Origin: Nitrosomonadaceae bacterium
GTDB taxonomy: Bacteria; Pseudomonadota; Gammaproteobacteria; Burkholderiales; Nitrosomonadaceae
Assembly: GCA_947471695.1 (NCBI GenBank)
Contig: CANIWY010000007.1
Coordinates: forward strand, 1-23,043
Length of the DNA: 23,043 nucleotides
Direction of reading: 5' to 3'
A program made the translations under genes and the position numbers. Position 1 is the first letter of the stretch; each line of letters starts with the position of its first letter. The notes beneath the pieces were generated by a model. That model made no database searches. It saw only the letters and a list, made by a program, of their open reading frames with translations, and was not told the origin of the DNA. Below, one piece after another: positions 1 to 8,035 of this stretch.

Positions 1-92
1 CCTGCGGGTAGGTTGCTTGAGCGTACGGGCAACCGTGCGCCTAGAGGAATGACTGTCCACGACAGAACCCGGCTTACCGGCCAGCTTCATTT
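1..92 (+). ncRNA. rnpB: RNase P RNA, 3' end (partial)
   Basis: This is the 3' part of bacterial class A RNase P RNA, the ribozyme that matures tRNA 5' ends. The diagnostic block is at 42-88: a GAGGAATGACTGTCCACGA segment followed by CAGAACCCGGCTTACCGGCC, which closely matches the conserved 3' domain of E. coli rnpB. The 5' portion lies outside the window. The mature 3' end is placed near 90-92 by analogy with E. coli and is not certain to a base. The gene runs in the same direction as the division cluster that follows. Confidence 0.93.
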
Positions 93-248
93 TGTTTTCG
101 CAAAAATACGTTCGATCATATCGGCTTATAGGGGGCTTATTTAGAGCGTTCCTCGAGTTCGTATCAGGTTTTTTTTCTTTGTTGCGCCGCCCTCCCAGTT
201 CAGTTCGCAACACCTCATAGAGTGATAAGTTACATTCAATTACCAGCC

Positions 249-280
249 TATCCCATTTATTTTTATGGGATATTTGTTTT
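249..280 (+). terminator. Possible intrinsic terminator between rnpB and the dcw promoter
   Basis: TATCCCAT (249-256) and ATGGGATA (265-272) form a perfect 8-base-pair stem with an 8-base T-rich loop, followed by TTTGTTTT. The shape fits a rho-independent terminator that would stop rnpB readthrough before the mraZ promoter. The stem has only three G:C pairs, so it may be weak. The rest of 93-340 is AT-rich with no convincing gene; a T-run at 171-178 lacks a good stem before it. Confidence 0.4.
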
Positions 281-348
281 GGCAAGAAAACTTCACCGAT
301 TTCTGCTTTAAGTCTTTGTCGCATAAACAAAAACTCCTTATTTTCAGC

Positions 349-377
349 TTGACTACCACCCCATTTTTAATTACAGT
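349..377 (+). promoter_or_regulatory. Probable sigma70 promoter of the dcw cluster
   Basis: TTGACT (349-354) and TACAGT (372-377) are separated by 17 bases, giving a good -35 box and a moderate -10 box. Transcription would start near 384, leaving a leader of roughly 65 bases before mraZ. The -10 box abuts the GTGGG repeats, as expected for a promoter repressed by MraZ. This is inferred from consensus matches. Confidence 0.6.
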
Positions 378-400
378 GGGTGGAAGTGGGAAAAAGTGGG
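376..400 (+). promoter_or_regulatory. MraZ operator: three GTGGG direct repeats
   Basis: GTGGG occurs at 376-380, 386-390 and 396-400, exactly one helical turn (10 bases) apart, with purine-rich spacers. In E. coli and mycoplasmas, MraZ binds TGGGN repeats separated by five bases upstream of its own gene; this array has that design. It overlaps the last base or two of the -10 box and the predicted start site, so bound MraZ should block RNA polymerase. The pattern is read directly; the function is inferred from family knowledge. Confidence 0.82.
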
Positions 401-450
401 AAAATTTCAGATTGAAAAATGAGGTTTCTCCCAAAAACAAAGGGAATTAT

Positions 451-897
451 ATGTTTCGGGGTGTTACACCTATCAGCCTGGACAGCAAAGGGAGACTTGC
501 AGTGCCTGCCAAGTACCGCGAGGGGCTGCTATCTTTTTGCGCCGGCCATCTAGTCGTTACCGCTGACCCCTCCAAGTGCTTGTTGGTCTATCCCCAGCCA
601 GCATGGGAGCCCATAGAGCAAAAACTAAATAGTCTTTCAAGTTTTAACCCCCAATCACGCAGCCTGCAGCGCCTGCTTGTCGGCAATGCTAGTGATGTCG
701 AGATGGACGGAGCTGGCCGCATTCTGGTGCCACCACCCCTGCGCCAGTTTGCGGGCCTCATCAAGGATGTGGTGTTAGTGGGGCAGGGTGCAAAGTTTGA
801 GTTGTGGGATCAGGAGAAGTGGAATTTGCAAATCGAGAATGCGCTCTTATTCAGGGATAGCGGCATACCGCCAGAACTCGACGGGTTCTCACTTTAG
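451..897 (+). CDS. mraZ: Transcriptional regulator MraZ
   Basis: MraZ is a DNA-binding protein of the AbrB/SpoVT fold that forms ring-shaped oligomers and represses the dcw promoter. The 148-residue product is close to the usual length (E. coli 152). It has two swapped-hairpin half-domains, each marked by a DxxGR motif: DSKGR at residues 11-15 and DGAGR at 86-90. The frame is open back to 265, but the family N-terminus MFRGVTPISLD begins at 451, after a weak AAAGGGA site. The longer version would also translate through the terminator-like hairpin, the promoter and the operator. It is the first gene of the cluster, and the GTGGG array just upstream suggests negative autoregulation. Its TAG stop overlaps a GTG in another frame. 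Confidence 0.95.
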   Translation: MFRGVTPISLDSKGRLAVPAKYREGLLSFCAGHLVVTADPSKCLLVYPQPAWEPIEQKLNSLSSFNPQSRSLQRLLVGNASDVEMDGAGRILVPPPLRQFAGLIKDVVLVGQGAKFELWDQEKWNLQIENALLFRDSGIPPELDGFSL

Positions 898-918
898 TGT
901 CGGGTCGATACCACTCTC

Positions 919-1860
919 ATGCATACCACGGTGTTGTTACATGAGGCAGTGGATGCATTGGCAGTTAAGCCGGACGGGATTTACGTAGATGGTACTTACG
1001 GGCGTGGCGGTCACAGTCGGTTGATTCTGGACAGGCTGGGAGAGAGTGGCAGGCTGATTGCGCTCGACAAGGATCCCGAAGCGGTAACAGCAGGAAAAAG
1101 CATTAAGGATTTACGTTTTTCTATAGTGCATAACCGGTTCTCGCAGATCCCGCAGGTATTGCGGGATCTTGGGGTGGAGAGAGTGGACGGAGTTCTGATG
1201 GACTTGGGGGTGTCTTCACCACAACTTGAACAAGCGACACGTGGATTTAGTTTTCGTTTGGATGGGCCACTCGATATGCGTATGGATACGAGTCAAGGAC
1301 AAACAGCCGCAGAGTGGTTGGCCTCTGTTTCAGAAGTGCATTTGAGAGAGGTAATAAAGAATTATGGCGAAGAACGGTTTGCTAAACAGGTTGCAAGAGC
1401 GATTGTTGTGGCAAGCGCGCAGGAGCCAATTGTCACAACAGCTAGGCTTTCCGAAATTGTGGCAGCGGCCGTGCGTTCGTGCAGCCATCAGCGGGAAAAT
1501 AAGCAGAATCCGGCGACGCGCACCTTCCAAGCTATACGGATTTACCTCAATCAAGAACTTGAAGATCTGTCGATGACGTTGCCGCAATGTGTAGAAACGC
1601 TCAAACCTGGCGGCAGAATGGTGGTTATCAGCTTCCACTCACTTGAAGATCGGATAGTGAAGCGATTCATACGTGAAGCAGCAAATCCAGACAAATTACC
1701 AAGGGGAGTACCGTTGCGAGCGAAGGAAGTACAACAATTGGCTTGCCAGAGGCTGCGTCTGATAGGTAAAGCTATACATCCTAGTGAATTAGAGGTGGCT
1801 GAAAATCCGCGCGCTAGAAGTGCAGTAATGCGGGTGGCGGAAAGAGTAACCCCAGCGTAG
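919..1860 (+). CDS. rsmH: 16S rRNA (cytosine(1402)-N(4))-methyltransferase
   Basis: RsmH (MraW) transfers a methyl group from S-adenosylmethionine to N4 of C1402 in the decoding centre of 16S rRNA. The 313-residue length equals that of E. coli RsmH. The SAM-binding segment DGTYGRGGHS is at residues 24-33, and LMDLGVSSPQL, FSFRLDGPLDMRMD, PATRTFQAIRI, ISFHSLEDRIVKRF and ENPRARSAVMR are all recognisable family blocks. ATG 919 gives MHTTVLLHEAV, matching the family start, and no other in-frame start lies between it and the mraZ stop. No good Shine-Dalgarno precedes 919, so translation may be coupled to mraZ, 21 bases upstream. See the finding on the overlapping GTG frame. Confidence 0.96.
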   Translation: MHTTVLLHEAVDALAVKPDGIYVDGTYGRGGHSRLILDRLGESGRLIALDKDPEAVTAGKSIKDLRFSIVHNRFSQIPQVLRDLGVERVDGVLMDLGVSSPQLEQATRGFSFRLDGPLDMRMDTSQGQTAAEWLASVSEVHLREVIKNYGEERFAKQVARAIVVASAQEPIVTTARLSEIVAAAVRSCSHQRENKQNPATRTFQAIRIYLNQELEDLSMTLPQCVETLKPGGRMVVISFHSLEDRIVKRFIREAANPDKLPRGVPLRAKEVQQLACQRLRLIGKAIHPSELEVAENPRARSAVMRVAERVTPA

Positions 1861-1908
1861 CAGGAAATCGGAGAAGGGAGTGATCTTGGCTATCAAGAGA
1901 CGGATGAT

Positions 1909-2208
1909 ATGACTAAGTTGAGTTTGCTGCTGACACTTATCCTTATCGCCTGTGCGCTGAGCGTTGTAACTTCACAACATAACGCGCGCAAGCTTTTTGT
2001 CGAGCTGGAGAAAGAACAGGAATTGGCAAGGCAGCTAGCGATTGAATTTAGACAATTACAACTTGAACAAAGTACATGGGCTCTAAAAACGCGTGTTGAA
2101 AAGATTGCTAGTGGGCAAATACGAATGAGAGCTCCCGATCTATCACAGATTCAAATAATCATGCCAGCGGATGTAAGGAATACAAATACTGTTGAAGGAG
2201 TTCCATAA
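1909..2208 (+). CDS. ftsL: Cell division protein FtsL
   Basis: FtsL is a small bitopic inner-membrane divisome protein that forms a complex with FtsQ and FtsB and helps activate FtsWI. The 99-residue product has a transmembrane helix at about residues 3-21 and then a leucine- and glutamate-rich coiled coil (about 25-70). The segment VTSQHNARKLFVELEKEQ is typical of betaproteobacterial FtsL. A GAGACGGA sequence lies a few bases before the ATG. The gene sits between rsmH (48 bases before) and ftsI (2 bases after), its standard place. FtsL is poorly conserved in general, but position, size and topology agree. Confidence 0.92.
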   Translation: MTKLSLLLTLILIACALSVVTSQHNARKLFVELEKEQELARQLAIEFRQLQLEQSTWALKTRVEKIASGQIRMRAPDLSQIQIIMPADVRNTNTVEGVP

Positions 2209-2210
2209 AC

Positions 2211-3935
2211 GTGATGAAGCATTTTGCACAGAGCAAAATCCTTCCCGGGGGGCGATCGCGGTTATTAATGGTAATTCTGATGCTGGGTTTGGTGGGGTTG
2301 GTAGGGCGTGCTGCTTATTTACAGGGGATGCACAAAGGTTTTTTACAACAGAAGGGCGAGTCGCGCTATAGCCGAGTGGTTGAAATAAGTGCGCATCGGG
2401 GCATGATTACAGATCGGCATGGCGAGCCACTCGCGATCAGTGCGCCAGTCGAATCGGTATGGGCAAGTCCGCAAGATTTGGATGTAACGACGTCACAAAT
2501 AAAAAAACTGGCAGAGATTATTGGAATAAGTAATGCAGAAATTCAAAAGAGCATCGACGGGCCGCAACGTGATTTTGTTTACCTAAAAAGACATTTGCCG
2601 CCTGAAGTCGCAGCCAGAGTGGTCGAATTGAACATACCAGGAGTATTTCTTCGAAGGGAATTTAGGCGATATTACCCTGCGGGTGAATTAACTGCGCATA
2701 TGCTCGGTTTTACCGATGTGGATGACAATGGACAAGAGGGGGTCGAGTTAGCCTGGCAAGATGAACTTGCCGGTAAACCAGGAAGCCGTCGCGTTATAAA
2801 GGATCGTAAGGGCCGCATTGTAGAGGATGTTGAGAGTATACGCGTACCAAGGCCAGGAAAAGATATAGCACTCTCCATAGACAGCAAAATCCAGTATTTA
2901 GCATACCGAGAATTGAAACAGGCGGTAGAAGCAAGTAAATCAAAAGCTGGCGGGATCGTAGTGTTAGATGCGCAGACGGGAGAAGTGTTGGCGCTAGCTA
3001 ATCTTCCGGTCTACAACCCAAATAATCGCGGAAAAATAAATCGTGAACGAGCTCGCAACCGAGCTCTGACGGATGTTTTTGAGCCAGGATCAACACTGAA
3101 ACCATTTACCGTAGCAGCGGCACTCGAAGCGGGGCGCATCGCACCGGACACGGTATTCCAAACAGCACCGGGTACCTTAACCATAGGTAGGGCAACGATC
3201 CGCGACTCTCATAAAGAGGGGCTCTTAACGGTCGCGCAAGTAATACAGAAGTCTAGCAATGTGGGGTCAGCAAAGATCGCGCTGTCACTACCATCTCAAA
3301 CACTCTGGGAAATGTTGAGTCAATCGGGATTCGGTGTATCTACTGGGTCTGGATTTCCTGGAGAAGTTAGCGGAAGGTTGAGACCACATCAAACATGGCG
3401 TCCGATTGAGCAGGCAACCATGTCGTATGGACATGGTATCTCTGTGAATTTATTGCAGTTGGCGCGTGCCTACACTCTATTCTCCGCAGAGGGCGAGTTA
3501 AAGCCGGTATCACTATTAAAGCTTGATGCACCTGCGACGGGTGAGCGGGTCATCTCGCGTGCCACAGCACTTGCCGTGAGCAGAATGTTGGAGATGGTGG
3601 TTAAACCCGGTGGAACCGCTCCACGAGCTCAGATCAGTGGCTACCGAGTTGCAGGTAAGACTGGAACAGCGCATAAGTTGGAGGGAAACGGTTATGCGAA
3701 AGACCGTTACATTTCTACTTTCGTCGGCTATGCACCAGCTTCCAGTCCACGTTTGATCATAGCGGTGATGCTGGATGAGCCGTCCGCCGGACAATATTTC
3801 GGGGGTATGGTGGCGGCGCCAGTATTCAGCCAAGTAATGGCGGGAGCTTTACGCATTTTGAGCGTTCCTCATGATGCCCCCAGCAATAACATAGTGTCAT
3901 TTCCAGCAACTCGTGAGCTGCGAGGGGATGTATGA
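2211..3935 (+). CDS. ftsI: Peptidoglycan D,D-transpeptidase FtsI (PBP3)
   Basis: FtsI is the class B penicillin-binding protein that cross-links peptidoglycan at the septum in partnership with FtsW. The 574-residue protein has a transmembrane helix near residues 18-38, a dimerisation/pedestal domain (about 55-215) and a transpeptidase domain. Catalytic motifs are complete: S294xxK297 (STLK), SSN at 348-350 and KTG at 483-485. The start is GTG 2211, with GGAG at 2197-2200 ten bases upstream; ATG 2214 is the next codon and cannot be excluded. Only two bases separate it from ftsL, and its stop overlaps murE (ATGA), indicating translational coupling. Confidence 0.97.
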   Translation: MMKHFAQSKILPGGRSRLLMVILMLGLVGLVGRAAYLQGMHKGFLQQKGESRYSRVVEISAHRGMITDRHGEPLAISAPVESVWASPQDLDVTTSQIKKLAEIIGISNAEIQKSIDGPQRDFVYLKRHLPPEVAARVVELNIPGVFLRREFRRYYPAGELTAHMLGFTDVDDNGQEGVELAWQDELAGKPGSRRVIKDRKGRIVEDVESIRVPRPGKDIALSIDSKIQYLAYRELKQAVEASKSKAGGIVVLDAQTGEVLALANLPVYNPNNRGKINRERARNRALTDVFEPGSTLKPFTVAAALEAGRIAPDTVFQTAPGTLTIGRATIRDSHKEGLLTVAQVIQKSSNVGSAKIALSLPSQTLWEMLSQSGFGVSTGSGFPGEVSGRLRPHQTWRPIEQATMSYGHGISVNLLQLARAYTLFSAEGELKPVSLLKLDAPATGERVISRATALAVSRMLEMVVKPGGTAPRAQISGYRVAGKTGTAHKLEGNGYAKDRYISTFVGYAPASSPRLIIAVMLDEPSAGQYFGGMVAAPVFSQVMAGALRILSVPHDAPSNNIVSFPATRELRGDV

Positions 3936-5515
3936 ATATGAGACCTGTAAGCCAGGAATTGCAGTCAGGGGTCGTAATAAAAAAGAAGTCTGATCTTCAT
4001 CTAATAACTCATCTAGGTGTGAAGATTCAGAATCTTGTCGTTGACAGTAGAGAGGTGAGGCCAGGGGATACATTTCTAGCGTGTGTGGGAAATAAAATTA
4101 ATGCATGCGAATTCATACCTCAGGCCATCTCAGCAGGAGCTAACGCGGTTTTATGGGAGCCACATTATGGCTTCTCATGGAATCCGGCTTGGAGAGTGCC
4201 AAATTTACCAATAGTTGAGCTGCATGAAAAAACAGGAATGATTGCGGACCACGTATATGGTCATCCTTCTCTGAAATTAGGAGTAATTGGGATTACCGGA
4301 ACAAACGGCAAGACATCGTGCAGCCATTGGATCGCCCAGGCAATGGGAGCGTTGGGCAGAAAGACGGCAGTTATTGGGACACTAGGAAATGGGTTTCTTG
4401 GTGCGCTTACGGCAACCGTCAATACCACGCCAGATGCGGTTCTGATGCAGAAGAAAATGGCAGAATTTTTAAAGGAAGGCGCCGAATACGTGACCATGGA
4501 AGTTTCATCACATGGAATTAAGCAAGAGCGGATTAATGGAACAACATTTGCGGTGGCGTTATTTACCAATCTGACGCGAGATCACCTTGATTATCACGAT
4601 GACATGAAGGAGTACGGTGCCGTGAAGGCCAGATTATTTCATTGGCCGGGGCTCAAGTATGCTGTGCTTAATATGGATGATGAGTTTGGAGTAGAGATAT
4701 CGCAACAACTAGAAACAACTCCAACTGAGGTAATTGGTTATGGATTTAAAGAGTCAGAAATTGAAGATATAGAGTCTAAAAAAATAAGTAGGTTGAGGGG
4801 GAGTAATCTCAAGTCAAGCATTGATGGCTTGGAATTCGATGTCGAGTTTAGGAGTGAACGGATAAAATTTAAGACGGAGTTAGTGGGCCGATTCAATGCC
4901 TCGAATTTGTTATCAGTGATGGCGGTCCTGATAGCAAGCGACATAACATTAGTCGATGCAGTAAAGGTTGTGAAACAAGTGCAGCCTATAACGGGAAGGA
5001 TGGAGCGGCTGGGAGGTTCCTCACAACCCCTTGTGATTGTGGACTACGCACACAGTCCAGATGCTATTGAGAAAGTATTGACGACGCTGCGTGAGGTCCT
5101 TGGCAAACCTGGGGACCAAATAAAACCAAAAATAGAAAATACAAAATTGGTTTGTGTATTCGGATGCGGGGGTGAGCGTGATCGCGGTAAGCGACCAATG
5201 CTGGGGAGAGTGGTCTCGCAGTTAGCAGATGAGATCATCATAACAAGCGACAACCCGCGAAGCGAAAATCCGCGGGACATCATCAATGAGATCGCAGTAG
5301 CAACGGATGCTAATTATCATATCGAAGAAGACCGAGCGATGGCGATTTATCGTGCGATAAGTAATGCGCGGAAGGGTGACATAGTACTAATCGCAGGGAA
5401 GGGACATGAAATGTATCAGGAGATTGGGGGACAAAGACTTCCTTTCAGCGACATCGAGGTTGCGCGGCAGGTGTTGCAAGGGTTGGTAGAACAAGAGGCA
5501 CGAGTACAAGCATGA
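3932..5515 (+). CDS. murE: UDP-MurNAc-L-Ala-D-Glu:meso-DAP ligase MurE
   Basis: MurE adds the third amino acid to the cytoplasmic peptidoglycan precursor using ATP. The P-loop GTNGKTS is at residues 123-129, a TRDHLDYH motif at about 215-222 and the probable carbamylated lysine at K232. DNPR at 440-443 is the signature of meso-diaminopimelate specificity rather than lysine. At 527 residues it is about 30 longer than E. coli MurE (495). The extra length appears to lie mainly in a charged stretch near 272-298 and a loop near 390-403, both lysine- and glutamate-rich. It overlaps ftsI and murF by ATGA junctions. GAGGGG just before the start serves as ribosome binding site. Confidence 0.96.
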   Translation: MNMRPVSQELQSGVVIKKKSDLHLITHLGVKIQNLVVDSREVRPGDTFLACVGNKINACEFIPQAISAGANAVLWEPHYGFSWNPAWRVPNLPIVELHEKTGMIADHVYGHPSLKLGVIGITGTNGKTSCSHWIAQAMGALGRKTAVIGTLGNGFLGALTATVNTTPDAVLMQKKMAEFLKEGAEYVTMEVSSHGIKQERINGTTFAVALFTNLTRDHLDYHDDMKEYGAVKARLFHWPGLKYAVLNMDDEFGVEISQQLETTPTEVIGYGFKESEIEDIESKKISRLRGSNLKSSIDGLEFDVEFRSERIKFKTELVGRFNASNLLSVMAVLIASDITLVDAVKVVKQVQPITGRMERLGGSSQPLVIVDYAHSPDAIEKVLTTLREVLGKPGDQIKPKIENTKLVCVFGCGGERDRGKRPMLGRVVSQLADEIIITSDNPRSENPRDIINEIAVATDANYHIEEDRAMAIYRAISNARKGDIVLIAGKGHEMYQEIGGQRLPFSDIEVARQVLQGLVEQEARVQA

Positions 5516-6870
5516 TGACGGTGAAGGAAGCGGCGCTTGCACTGGATGTAGAGTGGCGAGGTAAAGATGTCTTTTTTACCGGGGTTAGCACCGATAGTCG
5601 AAAGGTAGAAAGTGGTGATTTATTTGTTGGACTGAAAGGAGAGTGGTTCGAAGGCGATGAGTTCGTAGCGATAGCGCACGAGAAAGGTGCAGTAGCGGCA
5701 ATGGTGAGCAAAGCAGCGGGAATCAAAAATCAGGGATTAGGGATTCCCTTAATATTAATGAAAGATACGCGCTTGGGTCTAGGGCAGCTTGCCGGACACT
5801 GGCGCGAGCGATTTATGATGCCATTGGTGGCAGTAACGGGGAGCAACGGCAAGACAACCGTGAAAGAAATGGTTGCTTCCATACTGTCACAGGAGGTAGG
5901 TAGTGCAGATAAGGTATTGGCAACGGAAGGTAATCTTAACAATGATATCGGAGTACCGCAGACGTTGTTGAGAATGCGTGCAAAGCATGACTATGCGGTG
6001 ATTGAAATGGGTATGAATCACACAAGGGAAATCGAATACCTCAGCAAACTAGCGAAGCCTAATGTGGCTCTGATAAACAATGCTGGCGAGGCGCATCTTG
6101 ATGGTTTGGGTTCAGTGGAGGCGGTAGCTCGCGCCAAGGGTGAGATTTTCGAGGGATTGGGATTAACGGGGGTGGCGGTCATTAATGCTGATGACGTATA
6201 TGCGCCGTTATGGCGGCAACTTGCAGGAAACAGACGAGTAATTGATTTTGGTTTTTGCTTGGGGGCAGCAGTGAGCGCGCGTTATCAGATGGGTTTATTT
6301 AATACCAAGATGAATCTGATGCTTCCAGATGGGATGGAGGAAGTGTCATTGCAGGTCCCGGGTGAGCATAACATCCGTAACGCACTAGCAGCTGCGGCTG
6401 CCACAACGGCAATGGGTATTGATAAAGATACCATAGCGCAAGGGCTAAGAAATTTCAGTGGGATAAAAGGTCGAATGCAGAAAAAATGTGGACTGCATGA
6501 GGCGATATTGATAGATGACAGTTATAACGCCAACCCGGAATCGGTCCGAGCAGCTATAGCTGTGCTCGCAGCCGCTCAAGGTAAAAAAATCCTGGTGTTG
6601 GGGGATATGGGGGAGCTAGGTTCAAATGCAGTAACTCTTCACGAGCGGATCGGTGAAGAGGCTCGTCTTGCAGGAGTGGACAGGCTATTTGCATTGGGTG
6701 AATTAAGCGCAGCTACCGTGGCTAAATTTGGTAAGGGTGCGCGGCATTTTGAGCGGATCGAGGAGTTGGTGGCTGAAGTTAGGGATCAGTTGGCAGAAAA
6801 TGTCACGGTACTGGTCAAGGGGTCTCGCTTCATGCAAATGGAACGAGTGATCAAGGCTATCGAGTCATGA
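5512..6870 (+). CDS. murF: UDP-MurNAc-tripeptide--D-alanyl-D-alanine ligase MurF
   Basis: MurF completes the pentapeptide by adding the D-Ala-D-Ala dipeptide made by Ddl, at the expense of ATP. The 452-residue length equals that of E. coli MurF. The N-terminal substrate domain includes the segment GVSTDSRKVESGDLFVGLKG, the central ATPase domain has GSNGKTT at residues 110-116, and the nucleotide-binding stretch ATEGNLNNDIGVPQTLL is clear. The C-terminal domain carries IDDSYNANPESVRAAI and LGDMGELG. It starts in a four-base overlap with murE; a second ATG follows directly. It is followed by a 60-base AT-rich gap before mraY. Confidence 0.96.
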   Translation: MMTVKEAALALDVEWRGKDVFFTGVSTDSRKVESGDLFVGLKGEWFEGDEFVAIAHEKGAVAAMVSKAAGIKNQGLGIPLILMKDTRLGLGQLAGHWRERFMMPLVAVTGSNGKTTVKEMVASILSQEVGSADKVLATEGNLNNDIGVPQTLLRMRAKHDYAVIEMGMNHTREIEYLSKLAKPNVALINNAGEAHLDGLGSVEAVARAKGEIFEGLGLTGVAVINADDVYAPLWRQLAGNRRVIDFGFCLGAAVSARYQMGLFNTKMNLMLPDGMEEVSLQVPGEHNIRNALAAAAATTAMGIDKDTIAQGLRNFSGIKGRMQKKCGLHEAILIDDSYNANPESVRAAIAVLAAAQGKKILVLGDMGELGSNAVTLHERIGEEARLAGVDRLFALGELSAATVAKFGKGARHFERIEELVAEVRDQLAENVTVLVKGSRFMQMERVIKAIES

Positions 6871-6930
6871 ATAGTCAATTCTTAAGCATGGAATGACAAT
6901 AAAAAAACAAATTTCAATAGCGCAGTCGTT

Positions 6931-8016
6931 ATGTTGCTAGAACTCGCTCAATGGATGTCTCAAGATATCCGAGCATTTAACGTGTTCAATTACATTACGT
7001 TACGTGCAGTATTCGCAGCATTAACTGCACTGGCGATCTCATTTGCAGTCGGCCCGGCCATGATACGCAAGCTTACCGCTTATAAAATCGGACAGTCAGT
7101 ACGTGATGATGGCCCACAGTCACACCTTATCAAAGCAGGAACGCCGACTATGGGTGGCGCATTAATATTGGTATCTATCGCCATCACCACCCTATTGTGG
7201 TCGGACTTGAGCAATCGTTATGTGTGGGTGGTACTGCTGACTACACTGGGTTTTGGTGTGGTCGGTTGGGTGGATGACTATCGCAAGGTGGTATATCGAA
7301 ACCCCAAAGGGATATCAGCCAAGTCCAAGTTCTTTTGGCAATCCTTAATTGCAATTTCGGTGGCGTTATATTTAGCGATCACAGCAAGTTTGCCAGCACA
7401 GACGAGTTTAATCGTACCTTTCTTCAAGCAGATAGTAATCCCGCTTGGAATATTCGGTTTTGTGATGTTGACCTATTTTGTCATCGTTGGAACTAGCAAT
7501 GCGGTAAACCTCACTGATGGGCTGGACGGTTTGGCTATCATGCCAATTGTAATGATCAGTAGTGCCTTGGCGGTGTTTACCTATGTGACAGGTCATGCAG
7601 TATTCGCGAAATATCTTGGCATTCCTTATGTGCCGCATGTGGGTGAGCTGGCTGTTTTCTGTGCCGCTATGGCAGGTGCGGGACTTGCTTTCCTATGGTT
7701 CAACGCATATCCAGCAGAGGTGTTCATGGGTGATGTTGGTGCGCTGGCCTTGGGTGCTGCACTGGGCGTGGTAACGGTGATTGTGCGTCAGGAGATTGTG
7801 TTAGTCATCATGGGGGGTGTGTTCGTGGTGGAGACCCTATCTGTAATGTTGCAAGTGGCGTCATTCAAAATGACAGGAAAACGAATTTTTAGGATGGCAC
7901 CACTGCATCATCACTATGAGCTGAAAGGTTGGAAAGAGAATCAAGTGGTGGTGAGGTTCTGGATTATTACCATGATGTTGGTACTGATTGGTTTATCGAC
8001 ATTGAAATTGAGATGA
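6931..8016 (+). CDS. mraY: Phospho-N-acetylmuramoyl-pentapeptide-transferase MraY
   Basis: MraY transfers phospho-MurNAc-pentapeptide to undecaprenyl phosphate to form lipid I, the first membrane step of peptidoglycan synthesis. The 361-residue product matches the family length (E. coli 360) and has about ten hydrophobic membrane segments. Key residues are present: D115-D116 in VDDYRKV, the NLTDGLDG loop at 193-200, D268 in FMGDVG, and the HHH motif at 326-328 before YELKGW. ATG 6931 has no clear Shine-Dalgarno. The 60 bases upstream, with a run of seven A at 6901-6907, contain no strong promoter that I can defend. Confidence 0.97.
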   Translation: MLLELAQWMSQDIRAFNVFNYITLRAVFAALTALAISFAVGPAMIRKLTAYKIGQSVRDDGPQSHLIKAGTPTMGGALILVSIAITTLLWSDLSNRYVWVVLLTTLGFGVVGWVDDYRKVVYRNPKGISAKSKFFWQSLIAISVALYLAITASLPAQTSLIVPFFKQIVIPLGIFGFVMLTYFVIVGTSNAVNLTDGLDGLAIMPIVMISSALAVFTYVTGHAVFAKYLGIPYVPHVGELAVFCAAMAGAGLAFLWFNAYPAEVFMGDVGALALGAALGVVTVIVRQEIVLVIMGGVFVVETLSVMLQVASFKMTGKRIFRMAPLHHHYELKGWKENQVVVRFWIITMMLVLIGLSTLKLR

Positions 8017-8035
8017 AAGATCAAGAAGTGGCGCT

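Noticed and set aside
181..211. GTTGCG / CGCAAC inverted repeat near the T-run at 171-178
   Set aside because: The T-run precedes the stem on the forward strand and gives A-rich sequence after it on the reverse, so it is not a terminator in either direction; the loop is long.
265..450. 62-codon upstream extension of mraZ
   Set aside because: The extension crosses the terminator-like hairpin, the promoter and the MraZ operator, and has no family similarity; MFRGVTP at 451 is the standard start.
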